The notes: generated by a model from the sequence alone, not told the origin. 64,000 nt of DNA from Bacteroidaceae bacterium (GCA_024682395.1 JAIKZH010000058.1:62001-126000); one strand, 5' to 3'; positions 45,053 to 55,099 are shown, counted from the first letter of the stretch. Translations and numbers: made by a program.

Positions 45053-48000
45053 TTATGAGGCTTGTGTATTGATATAATCCATTATTAGTTCCGCCAGTTC
45101 CACATGATATTTTGTGATTAACACGTGACCACCAGGTAGTTCGAAGAAGTTCACCTTAGGGAAATAATTATTCCATAAATGCTGATTTTCGCGAATAGTC
45201 GGTTCATCTTCTTTTCCTACAATAGAACACAACGGAGTTTTTAGTTTTGAATTAAGGAAATTATAATTCACCATTGCAACTGTATTCATTCTTAATTCAT
45301 GAAGATACTCATGTTTCTCGTCTTCTGACAATGTGGCAATCAATTCTTCATTCAACAAATCCTTTGCATGTGAATAATCCAATAAGTCTTTATCATCTTT
45401 AGAGAAAAATTCCATTAGGTCATCACGTAATGTAGGTGGCGTACCACCAATCATGATAATTCCTTGAATTGGTATATTTTCGGATTCTAATCGTTTACAT
45501 ATATCATATGCTATATAGCAACTATATGAATATCCCATTATATACAGAGGTATATCCTTGTCAAATGAGCGTAATTCATTAACGAGCAATTCACCTACCT
45601 CATCAACCGAAGCTTTTATTTCACGTCCGTCGCCATGACCTGGATATTGTACAGTATATAAGTTGATGTTTCCTGAGAAATCTCCAGCCAAAGTACTATA
45701 CATACCAGGAGTTCCTGCAGCATAAGGCAAACATACAAGATTTGCAGAAGGATCGGAAACTTTTCTCATACATATGATATTTTCCACCTTATCGGAGTCT
45801 GTTTCCTGTTCAAGCAGTTCAGCGATAGTTGGTCTTTCAAATAAGTCCTTCAACTTAATTTTACGCATTCCAGCTTCTTTCAGTTCTTTGATAAGTCTTA
45901 CTGAGCGTATTGAGTCACCACCTATTTCCCAGAAATTGTCATTGATTCCAACTTCTGGCAATCCGAGCACATCTTCCCATATGTGCACAAGTTGTTCTTC
46001 TCGTTCATTTCTCGGCCCCACAACGTTTCTCTTTACAAGATTTTGTTTTTGATTTGCTATATCTGGCAATTGTTTCTTATCTGTTTTGCCATTTGCTGAT
46101 ATCGGAATCTGATCAATTCTTGCCATTGCCGAAGGCAACATATAATGTGGTATTTTTGTTTGCAGAACTGAAAGTATGTCTTTATAGTCTATTTCATTAC
46201 CATCTGCTGTTACATAAAAAGCGACCACTGTTGGTTGTTTATTAACATCGTATTGAATTGCTGCACATGATTCTGTTATATTTGGAACTTGTAATAATGC
46301 ATTTTCTATCTCACCAAGTTCAATTCTATAACCTCTCACATTCACTTGGAAGTCCTTTCGACCGACAAAGACAATATCACCAGTTAAGGTCATCTTTACG
46401 ACATCACCTGTGTTATAAACAATGCCATCATGAGTTATTGGATTTGTTACAAATACAGATTTTGTCTTTTCTTCTTTGTTTAAATATCCTCGCGAAACAC
46501 CAGCACCTCCAATATAGAGTATTCCTGGAACTTCTGGCAATGTTGGTTCAAGATTATCATTCAACACATATACTTGAGTATTATAAATAGGTTTGCCTAT
46601 CGGAACCACACTCAAATGACATTTTCCGTCATCCTCCACCGGAATAGGATAAAACGTAGAAGCCACAGTGGTTTCAGTTGGTCCATATTCGTTGATAAAA
46701 CGATGTTGAGGATAACTTTCCAACCATCTGTTTATATCCGAGACATTAATCAGTTCGGCTCCCAACATAATAGTCATATTAGGCGAGATGTTTACCGGAT
46801 GCTCCAAAAAGCCCAAAGTATTAACAAGCATTGAGAAATGCGATGGAGTGACATTCAAGAAGTTTATACGCTTATCGTCGATGAAATGCAATAATTTCTC
46901 GATGTCTTTGGTTTCACTATCTGAAAGAATATGCAATGAGGCTCCTGAGATGAATGGTAACCAATTAGAAGTCACTGTCATATCAAAAGAATATGATGTA
47001 ACAAATGCAAATCTGTTATTACATGTAACATTAAATGCCTCTTTTTCATAATTCAGAAAATTTGACACATTTCTATGTCTCAGCATAGTTCCTTTTGGTT
47101 GTCCTGTTGAACCTGATGTATAAATCATGTAAATTAAATCCTCTGGATCATTACACAATGTGATATCTTCAGTTGTAAAACTATGAATTTCTGATTTTGT
47201 ATGTCTGATATATGTTTCTGGCATACAAATATCATCATCATCAAGCAACACACAATGTTTTATTTTCGATGTATAAGACCCATTGATTGTTTCAGAATGA
47301 ACTCCTTGCGACACAAGTACTTCTGCGCCACAATCATCCACCATATACTGTATTCTATCAGATGGATACGATGGATCTATCGGAACATATGTACCACCAG
47401 CCAAAAGAATTCCAAGTTGTACAATTGGCATATCAATGGTTCTGTTTAATAATAAAACCACCTTCGAATGTCTTTCGACACCTAACGAACGTAAGAAATG
47501 AGCCATTTGATTGGCTTTCTTCCAAAACTCCACATATGTTAATGATTCATTATGGAAAGAAACGGCTTCTCTGTCGGGATATTTATTAACAACATCCTTT
47601 ATTTGTTCGTGTATAGTCTTTATAGGATAAACATGGTCGGTTTGATTTGTCTGTTCCAACAACTGTACATATGATTTTGGAAGTATTGCCGAACATGAAC
47701 GTTCTTCGTAGTTCTCGGTTTTGGTTTCATCTGACAATTGTTTTAGTATAGATGTAAATTGGTCTGAAAGTTGCATGATAAATGTTTCATCAAACAATTC
47801 ACGAACATAATTCCAATCAAAGCACCATTTATCCTCCCAAGTGTACATTACAAGGTCGATATATGTGCCAGGAGCACCTGTTTGTACATTTGGAGCACCT
47901 ATTGTTATATTTTCAGAAGAACGGCTAATGCCTTTTGGAAGCATGTTGATACTATTACTGAAGATGATAGCACTTAAAGAACTTTGTTTCAATCCTTCTT

Positions 48001-51000
48001 GTTCGGCTATTCTTCTTGACAGTTCAATTGAGGAAATTGGATATTCCAACATTGTACGCACAAATTTCTCTATATTACGTGCCACAGACACAATCGGTTC
48101 TTGAGGAGAAGTCTGAATACGAACAGGGAAAATATCAAGAAAACTTCCTAACACATCCTTTGCATTTGGAAGATGTTGTTCTCTGTTGAACACAGGCATA
48201 TTAATAATCAAATCATTTTGACCTGACCATAGATTCATTAACTTGAAATAACATGCCATCAATAATGAGTTAAGACAAATTCCCGGAACTTTTGCACTTA
48301 TCTCAACTACTTTACTCATCATAGATGCATCCAATTCTGTATGTAAAGTATTGAAATGGACTTTGTTTATCAGAGATGGTTGACATTTCATCGGAATTGT
48401 AATCTTCTCTGGTAAGTCTTTAAACACTTTCAATGCGAAATCCATTGCATTCTTATAACGTTTAGTCTGTCGTCTAAACTTCTCAACAAACACATAATCA
48501 GAGAATAGCAAACCTCTTTCGGGTTCTACCGTAACAGTTTTGCCTGACACTAATTGATCGTATGTCCTTGTCAATTCCTGTAGGAACTGGAAGAAGCTAT
48601 AACCGTCAATAACCTGATGGTCAATATGAATAATCAGTTCATGTTCGTTTTCATCTGTTTTATATATGTTACAATAAAACAACGGACATTTTTTAAGATC
48701 AAATCTGTAATCATGGTCTTCTTTGTCCTTTTTAAGGAAGAATGCTTTCTGTTCCTCTTTACTTAAAGAAGTGATATCCTCATACGAACTCTCAAAAACA
48801 GGGTATTCTGATAGTGTTATCATTTCAGGATTATCTGATTCTTCATAAAGAACAGAATGAAGTAAAGGATGACATTCAATTATATGATTTAAAGTCTTAT
48901 CCCAATATTCTTTATCAAAATGTCCCTTGATTTGAGTACGGCAAATAATATAACAACTTAACCCTGTTGGTTCATTACGAATAAAACTCTTACTATGATA
49001 AAAGAGAGTTTCTTGAAAATCCATTAATGGGAAAGAGGTATCTTTAGGTGTTTTATATGATTCTCTAATAACTTGTGCAATATCTCTCACACAAGTCTTA
49101 TCCTTTATGTCATCCAAAGAAATTCTATCGAAAACCTCAGTAAGACGTTGCATCATCCGATATATATTTTCAAAAGAAGTTGCTTTGGATATTATGTTCT
49201 CAGTATATTTTATTTCAGAAAAAGGAATACCAAGTTCTTCACTCACAAATTCTCTTACTAATAACTCATATTCATTTATCGGTGATTGAACTTCTTGTGA
49301 AAGTAAGCCTTCAAGATATGTTTTCTGTGAATCAATCGTTGGATATTTATAAAAGAAACTATTTTCTAATTTGATATTATATATCTCTTCGATTTTAGAC
49401 ACAGCCATCATACTTCGAATAGAATCGCCACCTAAGACAAAGAAGTTGTCATCTACCCCTATTTTATCATTCTTCAAAACATCCGACCATATCCCTTTTA
49501 GAACGTCATTATAATCCTTCATACAATCTTTTTTATTTGATTTTACAATTAAACTATCATATTTTCCTTGTTCAAAACAATAAGCCATCGCTCTACGTTT
49601 CACCTTAGAACTTGATGTTCTAAGAATATCTCCTTTTCTTATCTTTATGGAATACTCTGGAGCAAACCCAACCTTATCAGCCATATATGAATTGCAATCA
49701 TATATAAGTTTTGAGAGTTGTTCATCCGACATTTTCTTAGACGGAACAAAGAAATGAAGCACTATCTCGCGCTTCTCCTTATTTGAATAAAAAGAAGTAA
49801 ATACTGATTTATCAATCAAAAGTCCATATTTCTCTAACAGACAATTCTCTAAATCAAAAGGATGATAATTCTGTCCGTTAACGATAATCGTTTCTTTCTT
49901 TCGCCCTACAAGGTATATTATATTATCTTTGTCAATAAATCCTAAATCGCCAGTACTTAACCACCCATCTTGTAAGACCTCATCAGTTGCTTGTTCGTTA
50001 TTATAATAGCCCGACATCAATGAAGGACCTTTGATTTGGATTTCACCTAATTTCATATGCTTTTGAACAATGCCATCGTTAACAATACGCACTTCCATTC
50101 CTGGCATCGCCTTGCCTGCGCTCAAAAACTCGCAATAATCATGTCCATCTTCAGCCAACTTAATCTTTCCTTCATAAAATGACTCACGATCTATTTTTAT
50201 TGTCTTATCACCTTCGCCCGGCAAACAAGAGGATATTATTAAGGTGTTTTCAGCCATTCCATATCCTGGACGATATGCTTTTTTATCAAAACCAAGATTA
50301 AATAGAGGTATCAATCTCTCATAAAGGTTCGTTGGCACCATTTCAGCACCCAATGAAAGGGTTTTAACATGAGAGAAATCTAAATCTTTAACTTCATCAC
50401 AATTCTTTTCAAGTTTCTGAATCAAATACTCCAATCCTGAAGGAGTTGCTCCACCACATATACTTACTCTATATTCTGATATCTTTTTAAGGAACACCAA
50501 TGGGTCTCTTAAGAAGAAATAAGGTTCGATCTTTATTTCTGTTATCTGATTATATACACTAAGCAAATGATTACCAAACAATCCATAATCATGGAAATAA
50601 GGCATCCAATGAATAAGTGTATCATTACTTGTTATTTCATCTGCGATTGTTTTCATTTTTAGGTTTGCTAAAATCGAACTGAAGTTAAGCATAACACCTT
50701 TAGGCGAACCTGTACTGCCCGAAGAAAACTGAATAACACATAATTCATCACTTTTTGACTTATTTATTGTCAAAAGTTCATCGTTTAATAAATCAGATTG
50801 TTTTATTATATCTTCAAAAAGTATTGTTTTTTGAGATAATGCTTCTAAATCAATAAATATGTTTACATCGTTAGTAATTACCGTAACTGTTTTCAGTATC
50901 TTAATCGCATTTCTCAAACGTTCATAAGCTATCGAATTCTTATTACTTGACTGAACAGCTGGCATCAATACAGGAACACATTCAGCCATAATGCATCCCC

Positions 51001-51223
51001 AGAAAAGTAGTATAAAATCTTCTGATTTTTCTACTGAGATAATTATTTTACTTTTTCTCTCCAAATTATAATAAAAACGGAGAATATGAGCAATCTTCTT
51101 AGACTTAATCAATAAATCTGAATAAGATATAAAACTATCATTAGGACTATTACTTACGACAATAAGACCGTTATTCGGAGCGCTAATAGCTGCTTCGCAT
51201 AATAAACTACAAAGATTATCCAT
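45053..51223 (-). CDS. Nonribosomal peptide synthetase FAAL-PCP-ACP-C-A-PCP-TE
   Basis: A 2056-residue synthetase. 1-560: FAAL-like acyl-AMP ligase (FSSGSTGSPKGVML, WMPYFHDYGL, RPGYGMAENTL). About 565-640: carrier with GGDS (Ser601). About 645-725: second carrier-like domain with ATSF (Ser683) in place of the usual xDSL. About 730-1165: condensation domain, DHQVIDG with catalytic His869 (first His replaced by Asp). About 1200-1720: A domain (YTSGSTGQPKG, NEYGPTETT, NGKTDK). About 1735-1805: carrier (GGDS, Ser1771). 1820-2056: thioesterase (GYSYS, Ser1899; GGHVLI). It should join a fatty acid to one amino acid, perhaps with more steps, and release it. Start at 51223 fits the promoter at 51259. 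Confidence 0.95.
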   Translation of the reverse strand: MDNLCSLLCEAAISAPNNGLIVVSNSPNDSFISYSDLLIKSKKIAHILRFYYNLERKSKIIISVEKSEDFILLFWGCIMAECVPVLMPAVQSSNKNSIAYERLRNAIKILKTVTVITNDVNIFIDLEALSQKTILFEDIIKQSDLLNDELLTINKSKSDELCVIQFSSGSTGSPKGVMLNFSSILANLKMKTIADEITSNDTLIHWMPYFHDYGLFGNHLLSVYNQITEIKIEPYFFLRDPLVFLKKISEYRVSICGGATPSGLEYLIQKLEKNCDEVKDLDFSHVKTLSLGAEMVPTNLYERLIPLFNLGFDKKAYRPGYGMAENTLIISSCLPGEGDKTIKIDRESFYEGKIKLAEDGHDYCEFLSAGKAMPGMEVRIVNDGIVQKHMKLGEIQIKGPSLMSGYYNNEQATDEVLQDGWLSTGDLGFIDKDNIIYLVGRKKETIIVNGQNYHPFDLENCLLEKYGLLIDKSVFTSFYSNKEKREIVLHFFVPSKKMSDEQLSKLIYDCNSYMADKVGFAPEYSIKIRKGDILRTSSSKVKRRAMAYCFEQGKYDSLIVKSNKKDCMKDYNDVLKGIWSDVLKNDKIGVDDNFFVLGGDSIRSMMAVSKIEEIYNIKLENSFFYKYPTIDSQKTYLEGLLSQEVQSPINEYELLVREFVSEELGIPFSEIKYTENIISKATSFENIYRMMQRLTEVFDRISLDDIKDKTCVRDIAQVIRESYKTPKDTSFPLMDFQETLFYHSKSFIRNEPTGLSCYIICRTQIKGHFDKEYWDKTLNHIIECHPLLHSVLYEESDNPEMITLSEYPVFESSYEDITSLSKEEQKAFFLKKDKEDHDYRFDLKKCPLFYCNIYKTDENEHELIIHIDHQVIDGYSFFQFLQELTRTYDQLVSGKTVTVEPERGLLFSDYVFVEKFRRQTKRYKNAMDFALKVFKDLPEKITIPMKCQPSLINKVHFNTLHTELDASMMSKVVEISAKVPGICLNSLLMACYFKLMNLWSGQNDLIINMPVFNREQHLPNAKDVLGSFLDIFPVRIQTSPQEPIVSVARNIEKFVRTMLEYPISSIELSRRIAEQEGLKQSSLSAIIFSNSINMLPKGISRSSENITIGAPNVQTGAPGTYIDLVMYTWEDKWCFDWNYVRELFDETFIMQLSDQFTSILKQLSDETKTENYEERSCSAILPKSYVQLLEQTNQTDHVYPIKTIHEQIKDVVNKYPDREAVSFHNESLTYVEFWKKANQMAHFLRSLGVERHSKVVLLLNRTIDMPIVQLGILLAGGTYVPIDPSYPSDRIQYMVDDCGAEVLVSQGVHSETINGSYTSKIKHCVLLDDDDICMPETYIRHTKSEIHSFTTEDITLCNDPEDLIYMIYTSGSTGQPKGTMLRHRNVSNFLNYEKEAFNVTCNNRFAFVTSYSFDMTVTSNWLPFISGASLHILSDSETKDIEKLLHFIDDKRINFLNVTPSHFSMLVNTLGFLEHPVNISPNMTIMLGAELINVSDINRWLESYPQHRFINEYGPTETTVASTFYPIPVEDDGKCHLSVVPIGKPIYNTQVYVLNDNLEPTLPEVPGILYIGGAGVSRGYLNKEEKTKSVFVTNPITHDGIVYNTGDVVKMTLTGDIVFVGRKDFQVNVRGYRIELGEIENALLQVPNITESCAAIQYDVNKQPTVVAFYVTADGNEIDYKDILSVLQTKIPHYMLPSAMARIDQIPISANGKTDKKQLPDIANQKQNLVKRNVVGPRNEREEQLVHIWEDVLGLPEVGINDNFWEIGGDSIRSVRLIKELKEAGMRKIKLKDLFERPTIAELLEQETDSDKVENIICMRKVSDPSANLVCLPYAAGTPGMYSTLAGDFSGNINLYTVQYPGHGDGREIKASVDEVGELLVNELRSFDKDIPLYIMGYSYSCYIAYDICKRLESENIPIQGIIMIGGTPPTLRDDLMEFFSKDDKDLLDYSHAKDLLNEELIATLSEDEKHEYLHELRMNTVAMVNYNFLNSKLKTPLCSIVGKEDEPTIRENQHLWNNYFPKVNFFELPGGHVLITKYHVELAELIMDYINTQAS

Positions 51224-51258
51224 TTTATTCTTTTTACCTGTTAACAAAAATTTGAGTA

Positions 51259-51266
51259 CAAAGGTA
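51259..51266 (-). promoter_or_regulatory. Promoter of the biosynthetic cluster
   Basis: Minus-strand TACCTTTG followed by TAC, about 36 bases before the synthetase start; it rules out the 51289 start. The AT-rich region 51334-51735 holds no gene or clear element. Confidence 0.65.
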
Positions 51267-51304
51267 TAGACTTTAAAAAAACACAGCAATACTTAAATAA
51301 TGGT

Positions 51305-51333
51305 ATTTCTACGCTGATTTTCAACGTAGAAAT
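51305..51333. promoter_or_regulatory. Inverted repeat, candidate operator of the cluster
   Basis: Perfect 9-base arms ATTTCTACG (51305-51313) and CGTAGAAAT (51325-51333) with an 11-base spacer, centred about 56 bases upstream of the -7 element. Position suits an activator or repressor. A terminator is unlikely since it is not followed by a T run in either direction. Confidence 0.5.
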
Positions 51334-51735
51334 CTGATAAAAAAACGATATTTTTTCTGCTCAGAACTTTGGTTTATCAAAATATCATTTTTTTACAAAT
51401 CTTGTATTGGCGCAGATTTCAATATAATAATTTTATGATTGCGTCAGTTTAGGACATATGTTATAATCTATTGAACAACAACACGTTAAACAAGAAGAAA
51501 AAATTCTTATATTTTATTTATTCAACACAACCAATATTAAAGATAAAAAACATAAGGATTTCTATTAATTATTAAAAAGAAGAGAAAAATACAACAAATT
51601 ACATCACAAATCAGTAAAGACAAATAACAACACCATATAACCAACATTTAGTATATAAAAAACAATGTTGATTATATTTCTAAAAATAATAAAGTGGAAA
51701 ATCAATGCAAAAACGCAGATATTACACTTGTTACA

Positions 51736-52038
51736 TTATTCACTCAAGAAAGGATCAATCGTAGCCAACAATTCCGATTTTGGGACAACACCGCTCACAC
51801 GCCAAAGCAACTCTCCGTTCCTAAACAAAGCTAATGTAGGAACCGACTGAATGTTAAACTGAGCCGCAATCTCATTTTGCTTATCCACATCAATCTTTAT
51901 TATACGGATACGATCTCCAAGCACACCCTTCACTTCTTCCAAAATAGGATGCATTCGTTTGCAAGGTTGACACCATGTGGCGAAAAAGTCAACTAACACG
52001 AGTTTTTTACCAGCTATTACATCATTGAACGTTTCCAT
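51736..52038 (-). CDS. Thioredoxin
   Basis: A 100-residue thioredoxin-fold protein with active site WCQPC in FFATWCQPCKRMHPIL and cis-Pro in SVPTLALFRNG. Cytosolic (no signal peptide). It reduces protein disulfides with NADPH via thioredoxin reductase. WCQPC differs from the usual WCGPC, which changes redox potential modestly. Own promoter at 52104. Confidence 0.92.
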   Translation of the reverse strand: METFNDVIAGKKLVLVDFFATWCQPCKRMHPILEEVKGVLGDRIRIIKIDVDKQNEIAAQFNIQSVPTLALFRNGELLWRVSGVVPKSELLATIDPFLSE

Positions 52039-52103
52039 AATTACACTTTTTTATAATAAAACACTAATAATTTATAAGAAAAACAAGCAATGAATGCTTA
52101 ATA

Positions 52104-52111
52104 CAAAATTA
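52104..52111 (-). promoter_or_regulatory. Bacteroidetes -7 element for the thioredoxin gene
   Basis: Minus-strand TAATTTTG followed by TA, 66 bases before the start. Confidence 0.45.
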
Positions 52112-52163
52112 CAAAATTTTTCGTTATTATTAATATGTTTTACGAAAAAAGTGATTTTCCGAT

Positions 52164-52634
52164 TCAATCCTCTTCAACATCGCAAGTTGTAAATCCCATT
52201 TCTTTGGCTTTCTCACCATCCATCAAGAAATACACTGTGTCACCTTCTACGCACAACTCACCTTGGGAATTAGTGATATCGGCATGAATAAACAAGAGAT
52301 TTCTCACCTGCTTGACAATTCTGGCACGTATGGTTAATTCTGTCTCTGTTGTTGGCACAGCCTTTCTAAACTTCACACTCAGGTTTGTTGTATATCCACT
52401 TGTCTGCATCTTACGTGTCACCACCCAACCGCAAGTTTCATCAATCAGCGTACTTAAAATACCGCCATGCATGGTATTTATCCAACCTTGATAATTCTTC
52501 TCGGGATGCCACATACTTACGATATCATCGCCATCCTCAAAAAACTCCATATGCAATCCGTATGGATTGTCGGGACTACAACCAAAACAATTATATCCTG
52601 GATGATCACACCATGGATTTATAATTTTCTTCAT
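52164..52634 (-). CDS. PaaI-family hotdog thioesterase
   Basis: A 156-residue single hotdog-fold acyl-CoA thioesterase-like protein: NTMHGGILSTLIDETCGW with the family HGG and Asp/Glu, YTTNLSVKFRKAVP and LCVEGDTVYFL. The N-terminus has CDHPGYNCFGCSPDNPYGLH, a cysteine-bearing FGC(S)pdNPxGL start common in a Bacteroidetes subgroup. Substrate unknown. Six bases after the BASS gene on the same strand, likely one operon. Confidence 0.88.
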   Translation of the reverse strand: MKKIINPWCDHPGYNCFGCSPDNPYGLHMEFFEDGDDIVSMWHPEKNYQGWINTMHGGILSTLIDETCGWVVTRKMQTSGYTTNLSVKFRKAVPTTETELTIRARIVKQVRNLLFIHADITNSQGELCVEGDTVYFLMDGEKAKEMGFTTCDVEED

Positions 52635-52640
52635 TTTCTG

Positions 52641-53588
52641 TTATTTTTCGTTTGTTCTGTTTATTACTCTTCTTTGATATAGTTTTGCGACTAATGCTCC
52701 ACTGATATTATGCCACACACTGAAAACGGCTCCAGGAATTGATGCTAATGGATATGCCGCAAAATGAAGTGTTGCAAGTGACGAAGCAAGTCCTGAATTC
52801 TGCATTCCTACTTCTATACTTACTGCCACACATTTCTGTCGTGGCAAATGGAAAAGACGACTTAAAAGATAGCCAAATGAAAGTCCTAACACATTATGAA
52901 GCATGACAACCAACACCACAATCATACCACCCACCAATAGTCGGTCGGCATTATGTGAAACCACTACACCAACCACCATGGCAATCACAACCGATGAAAG
53001 AGCTGGCAAATATGATACGACACGTTTTGTTATATTCGACAAATAACGTTGACACAATAAGCCGCATGTAATTGGCAATATTATGACATAAACTATACTC
53101 ATCAGCATACCCACAGTATCTACATCGACCATCGTACCTGCTAACAGCCACACCAACACTGGGGTTAAAAATGGTGCCAATAAAGTTGAGACTGTTGTCA
53201 TACCTACAGATAAGGCCAAATCACCTTTTGCCAGATATGTTATGACATTAGATGCTGTACCGCCCGGACAACAACCCACAAGTATAACACCTAATGCCAG
53301 TTCCTTGGGTAAAGCAAACAAATATGCCAAAGCCCAAGCCAACAAAGGCATAACTATAAACTGTGTTAAACATCCGATAATGATATCTTTCGGACGATAT
53401 AACACAACCTTAAAATCTTGGGATGATAATGTTAATCCCATACCAAACATGATTATTCCCAACATTGGATTGATTGCCCACACATCAATCCATGAAAAAC
53501 TTGCTGGCAAAAACAATGATACAGCTGCTACTAACAGCACCATAATCGCCATCCAGCGAGTAATAAAATCACAAATATTTCTTAACAC
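52641..53588 (-). CDS. Bile acid:sodium symporter family protein
   Basis: A 315-residue membrane protein of about nine or ten helices in the BASS/SBF family: MLGIIMFGMGLTLS, CCPGGTASNVITYLAKGDLALSV, and EVGMQNSGLASSLA with the crossing Asn/Gln residues. Members carry bile acids, pantoate, or other organic anions with Na+. Substrate not evident here. Confidence 0.9.
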   Translation of the reverse strand: MLRNICDFITRWMAIMVLLVAAVSLFLPASFSWIDVWAINPMLGIIMFGMGLTLSSQDFKVVLYRPKDIIIGCLTQFIVMPLLAWALAYLFALPKELALGVILVGCCPGGTASNVITYLAKGDLALSVGMTTVSTLLAPFLTPVLVWLLAGTMVDVDTVGMLMSIVYVIILPITCGLLCQRYLSNITKRVVSYLPALSSVVIAMVVGVVVSHNADRLLVGGMIVVLVVMLHNVLGLSFGYLLSRLFHLPRQKCVAVSIEVGMQNSGLASSLATLHFAAYPLASIPGAVFSVWHNISGALVAKLYQRRVINRTNEK

Positions 53589-53627
53589 TATTACTTACTT
53601 ATTTATTGATCTTAAAGTTATGAAACA

Positions 53628-53954
53628 CTATATTATTTCACCATCTATCACTTCTATATAAAAACTGAAAGGACGAAAGCCATCATTACAACTAATCATC
53701 GCACTCATGGGATTTTTCATCCATCCATCATAGAAATTGCCCTCACCACGTGCCAACGACTCCACAAAATATTGCATTGACTCCCATGCCGACTGACAAA
53801 ATCCTTTAGGACAAGCACCATTTTCAGATATCCATTGTTGTCCCTCCTTTATGTCACAAGTGTGCTCTATAGGATTCTCATATCGAGCCATCAAATCAGT
53901 ATATATAGTCTGACGTATTGCGGTTATTCGCACTCTGTTCATAAACGTATTCAT
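53628..53954 (-). CDS. TIGR04076 family protein
   Basis: A 108-residue protein, cytosolic. The family core is visible: HTCDIKEGQQWISENG, ACPKGFCQSAWESMQYFV, MISCNDGFRPFSFYIEV. The three conserved cysteines suggest metal or redox chemistry; function is unknown. The second Met (residue 5) may be the real start. Between the BASS and CDF genes on the same strand. Confidence 0.8.
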   Translation of the reverse strand: MNTFMNRVRITAIRQTIYTDLMARYENPIEHTCDIKEGQQWISENGACPKGFCQSAWESMQYFVESLARGEGNFYDGWMKNPMSAMISCNDGFRPFSFYIEVIDGEII

Positions 53955-53988
53955 TTAGAATTGAATTACTGATATAATAACTATAACA

Positions 53989-55092
53989 CTATTCTGAATA
54001 ATTGTGATCTACAACAATAATCACTTTCATATCAGGTGCTAAAGGCTGTATATCATCAGTGAGTTGTTTTACAAGAATATCATCGTTATGAACTGATATA
54101 TCAGGCACTACATCAACTGACAGGTATTTTTCGTTTTTTGAGCAATAGAATCCATGTACTTGTACAATCTCTTTGTGAACAGAGAGAATTTCCATAATCT
54201 TTTTTTGTAATTCTGAGCATTCTGTATCTCCTGTATATACGGCATAAACTCCTACGGTCATGATAATACCATATTTCTCATGCATACGAGTCGAGATCTG
54301 ACGAGTCAATCCATGAATTTCATATGCCGACATTGAATCAAGCACGTTGATATGAAGCGAACCGATCATCACATCCGGTCCGTAGTTATGTAATATGATA
54401 TCAAAAACGCCATGAACGCCCTCGAAACTTGCGACCTCTTGTTTAATCTGTTTGGTTAATTCCGCAGAAATACACGTTCCTATTAATTCATTCACAGGAG
54501 ATGCCAACATCTCAAAGCCAGCCTTTATGATAACGATTGATATCAATGCACCCAACACCCCGTCAAGCGACACATTCCACAACAACATCACTCCGGCTGA
54601 GATAAGTGTGGCAAGTGTTATTACGGCATCAAACAATGCGTCCGAACCCGATGCTATTAGCGCATCGCTATTAAGTTGTTTACCTTTACGCTTGACATAC
54701 AATCCCAAAACCAATTTAACAACAATAGCCACAATTATAATTATTAATGTTGTTGATGTGTATGTTGGTTCTGTGGGATTGAACAGCTTTTTAACTGATT
54801 CTATCAAGGATGTGATTCCTGCCGATAATACTATCACTGAAATAATGATAGCTGTAAAATATTCAATTCGTCCGAAGCCAAATGGATGTTTTCTGTCGGC
54901 AGGACGTTGAGATAATTTGACGCCCACAATAGTAATCACGCTTGACAGTGCATCACTCAGATTGTTTACAGCATCCATAACTATCGCAACACTATTCGAC
55001 AACAATCCCACGAATGCCTTAAAAGCCGCCAACAAGATGTTCACAAAGATTCCGACAACACTTGTTTTAATTATTTCTGAACTTCTATTCAT
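53989..55092 (-). CDS. Cation diffusion facilitator family transporter
   Basis: A 367-residue divalent-metal/proton antiporter. Six helices: AFVGLLSNSVAIVMDAVNNLSDALSS holds the first binding-site DxxxD pair, ALIASGSDALFDAVITLATL the second. The cytoplasmic ferredoxin-like domain follows (VHGVFDIILHNYGPDVMIGSLHINV, EIHGLTRQI), with an additional C-terminal extension of about 75 residues. Likely exports Zn2+, Mn2+ or Fe2+. Confidence 0.92.
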   Translation of the reverse strand: MNRSSEIIKTSVVGIFVNILLAAFKAFVGLLSNSVAIVMDAVNNLSDALSSVITIVGVKLSQRPADRKHPFGFGRIEYFTAIIISVIVLSAGITSLIESVKKLFNPTEPTYTSTTLIIIIVAIVVKLVLGLYVKRKGKQLNSDALIASGSDALFDAVITLATLISAGVMLLWNVSLDGVLGALISIVIIKAGFEMLASPVNELIGTCISAELTKQIKQEVASFEGVHGVFDIILHNYGPDVMIGSLHINVLDSMSAYEIHGLTRQISTRMHEKYGIIMTVGVYAVYTGDTECSELQKKIMEILSVHKEIVQVHGFYCSKNEKYLSVDVVPDISVHNDDILVKQLTDDIQPLAPDMKVIIVVDHNYSE

Positions 55093-55099
55093 CTAATTT

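Noticed and set aside
45774-49374. Many plus-strand ORFs of 60-110 codons across the synthetase and ABC genes
   Set aside because: They are antisense to strong coding regions, lack promoters and have low-complexity translations.
30601-51223. Cluster as a mobile island
   Set aside because: No integrase, tRNA-end repeat or transposase at either border; base composition looks AT-rich but a border shift could not be shown by eye.
51305-51333. Inverted repeat as an intrinsic terminator
   Set aside because: No T run on either side and it sits upstream of a promoter.
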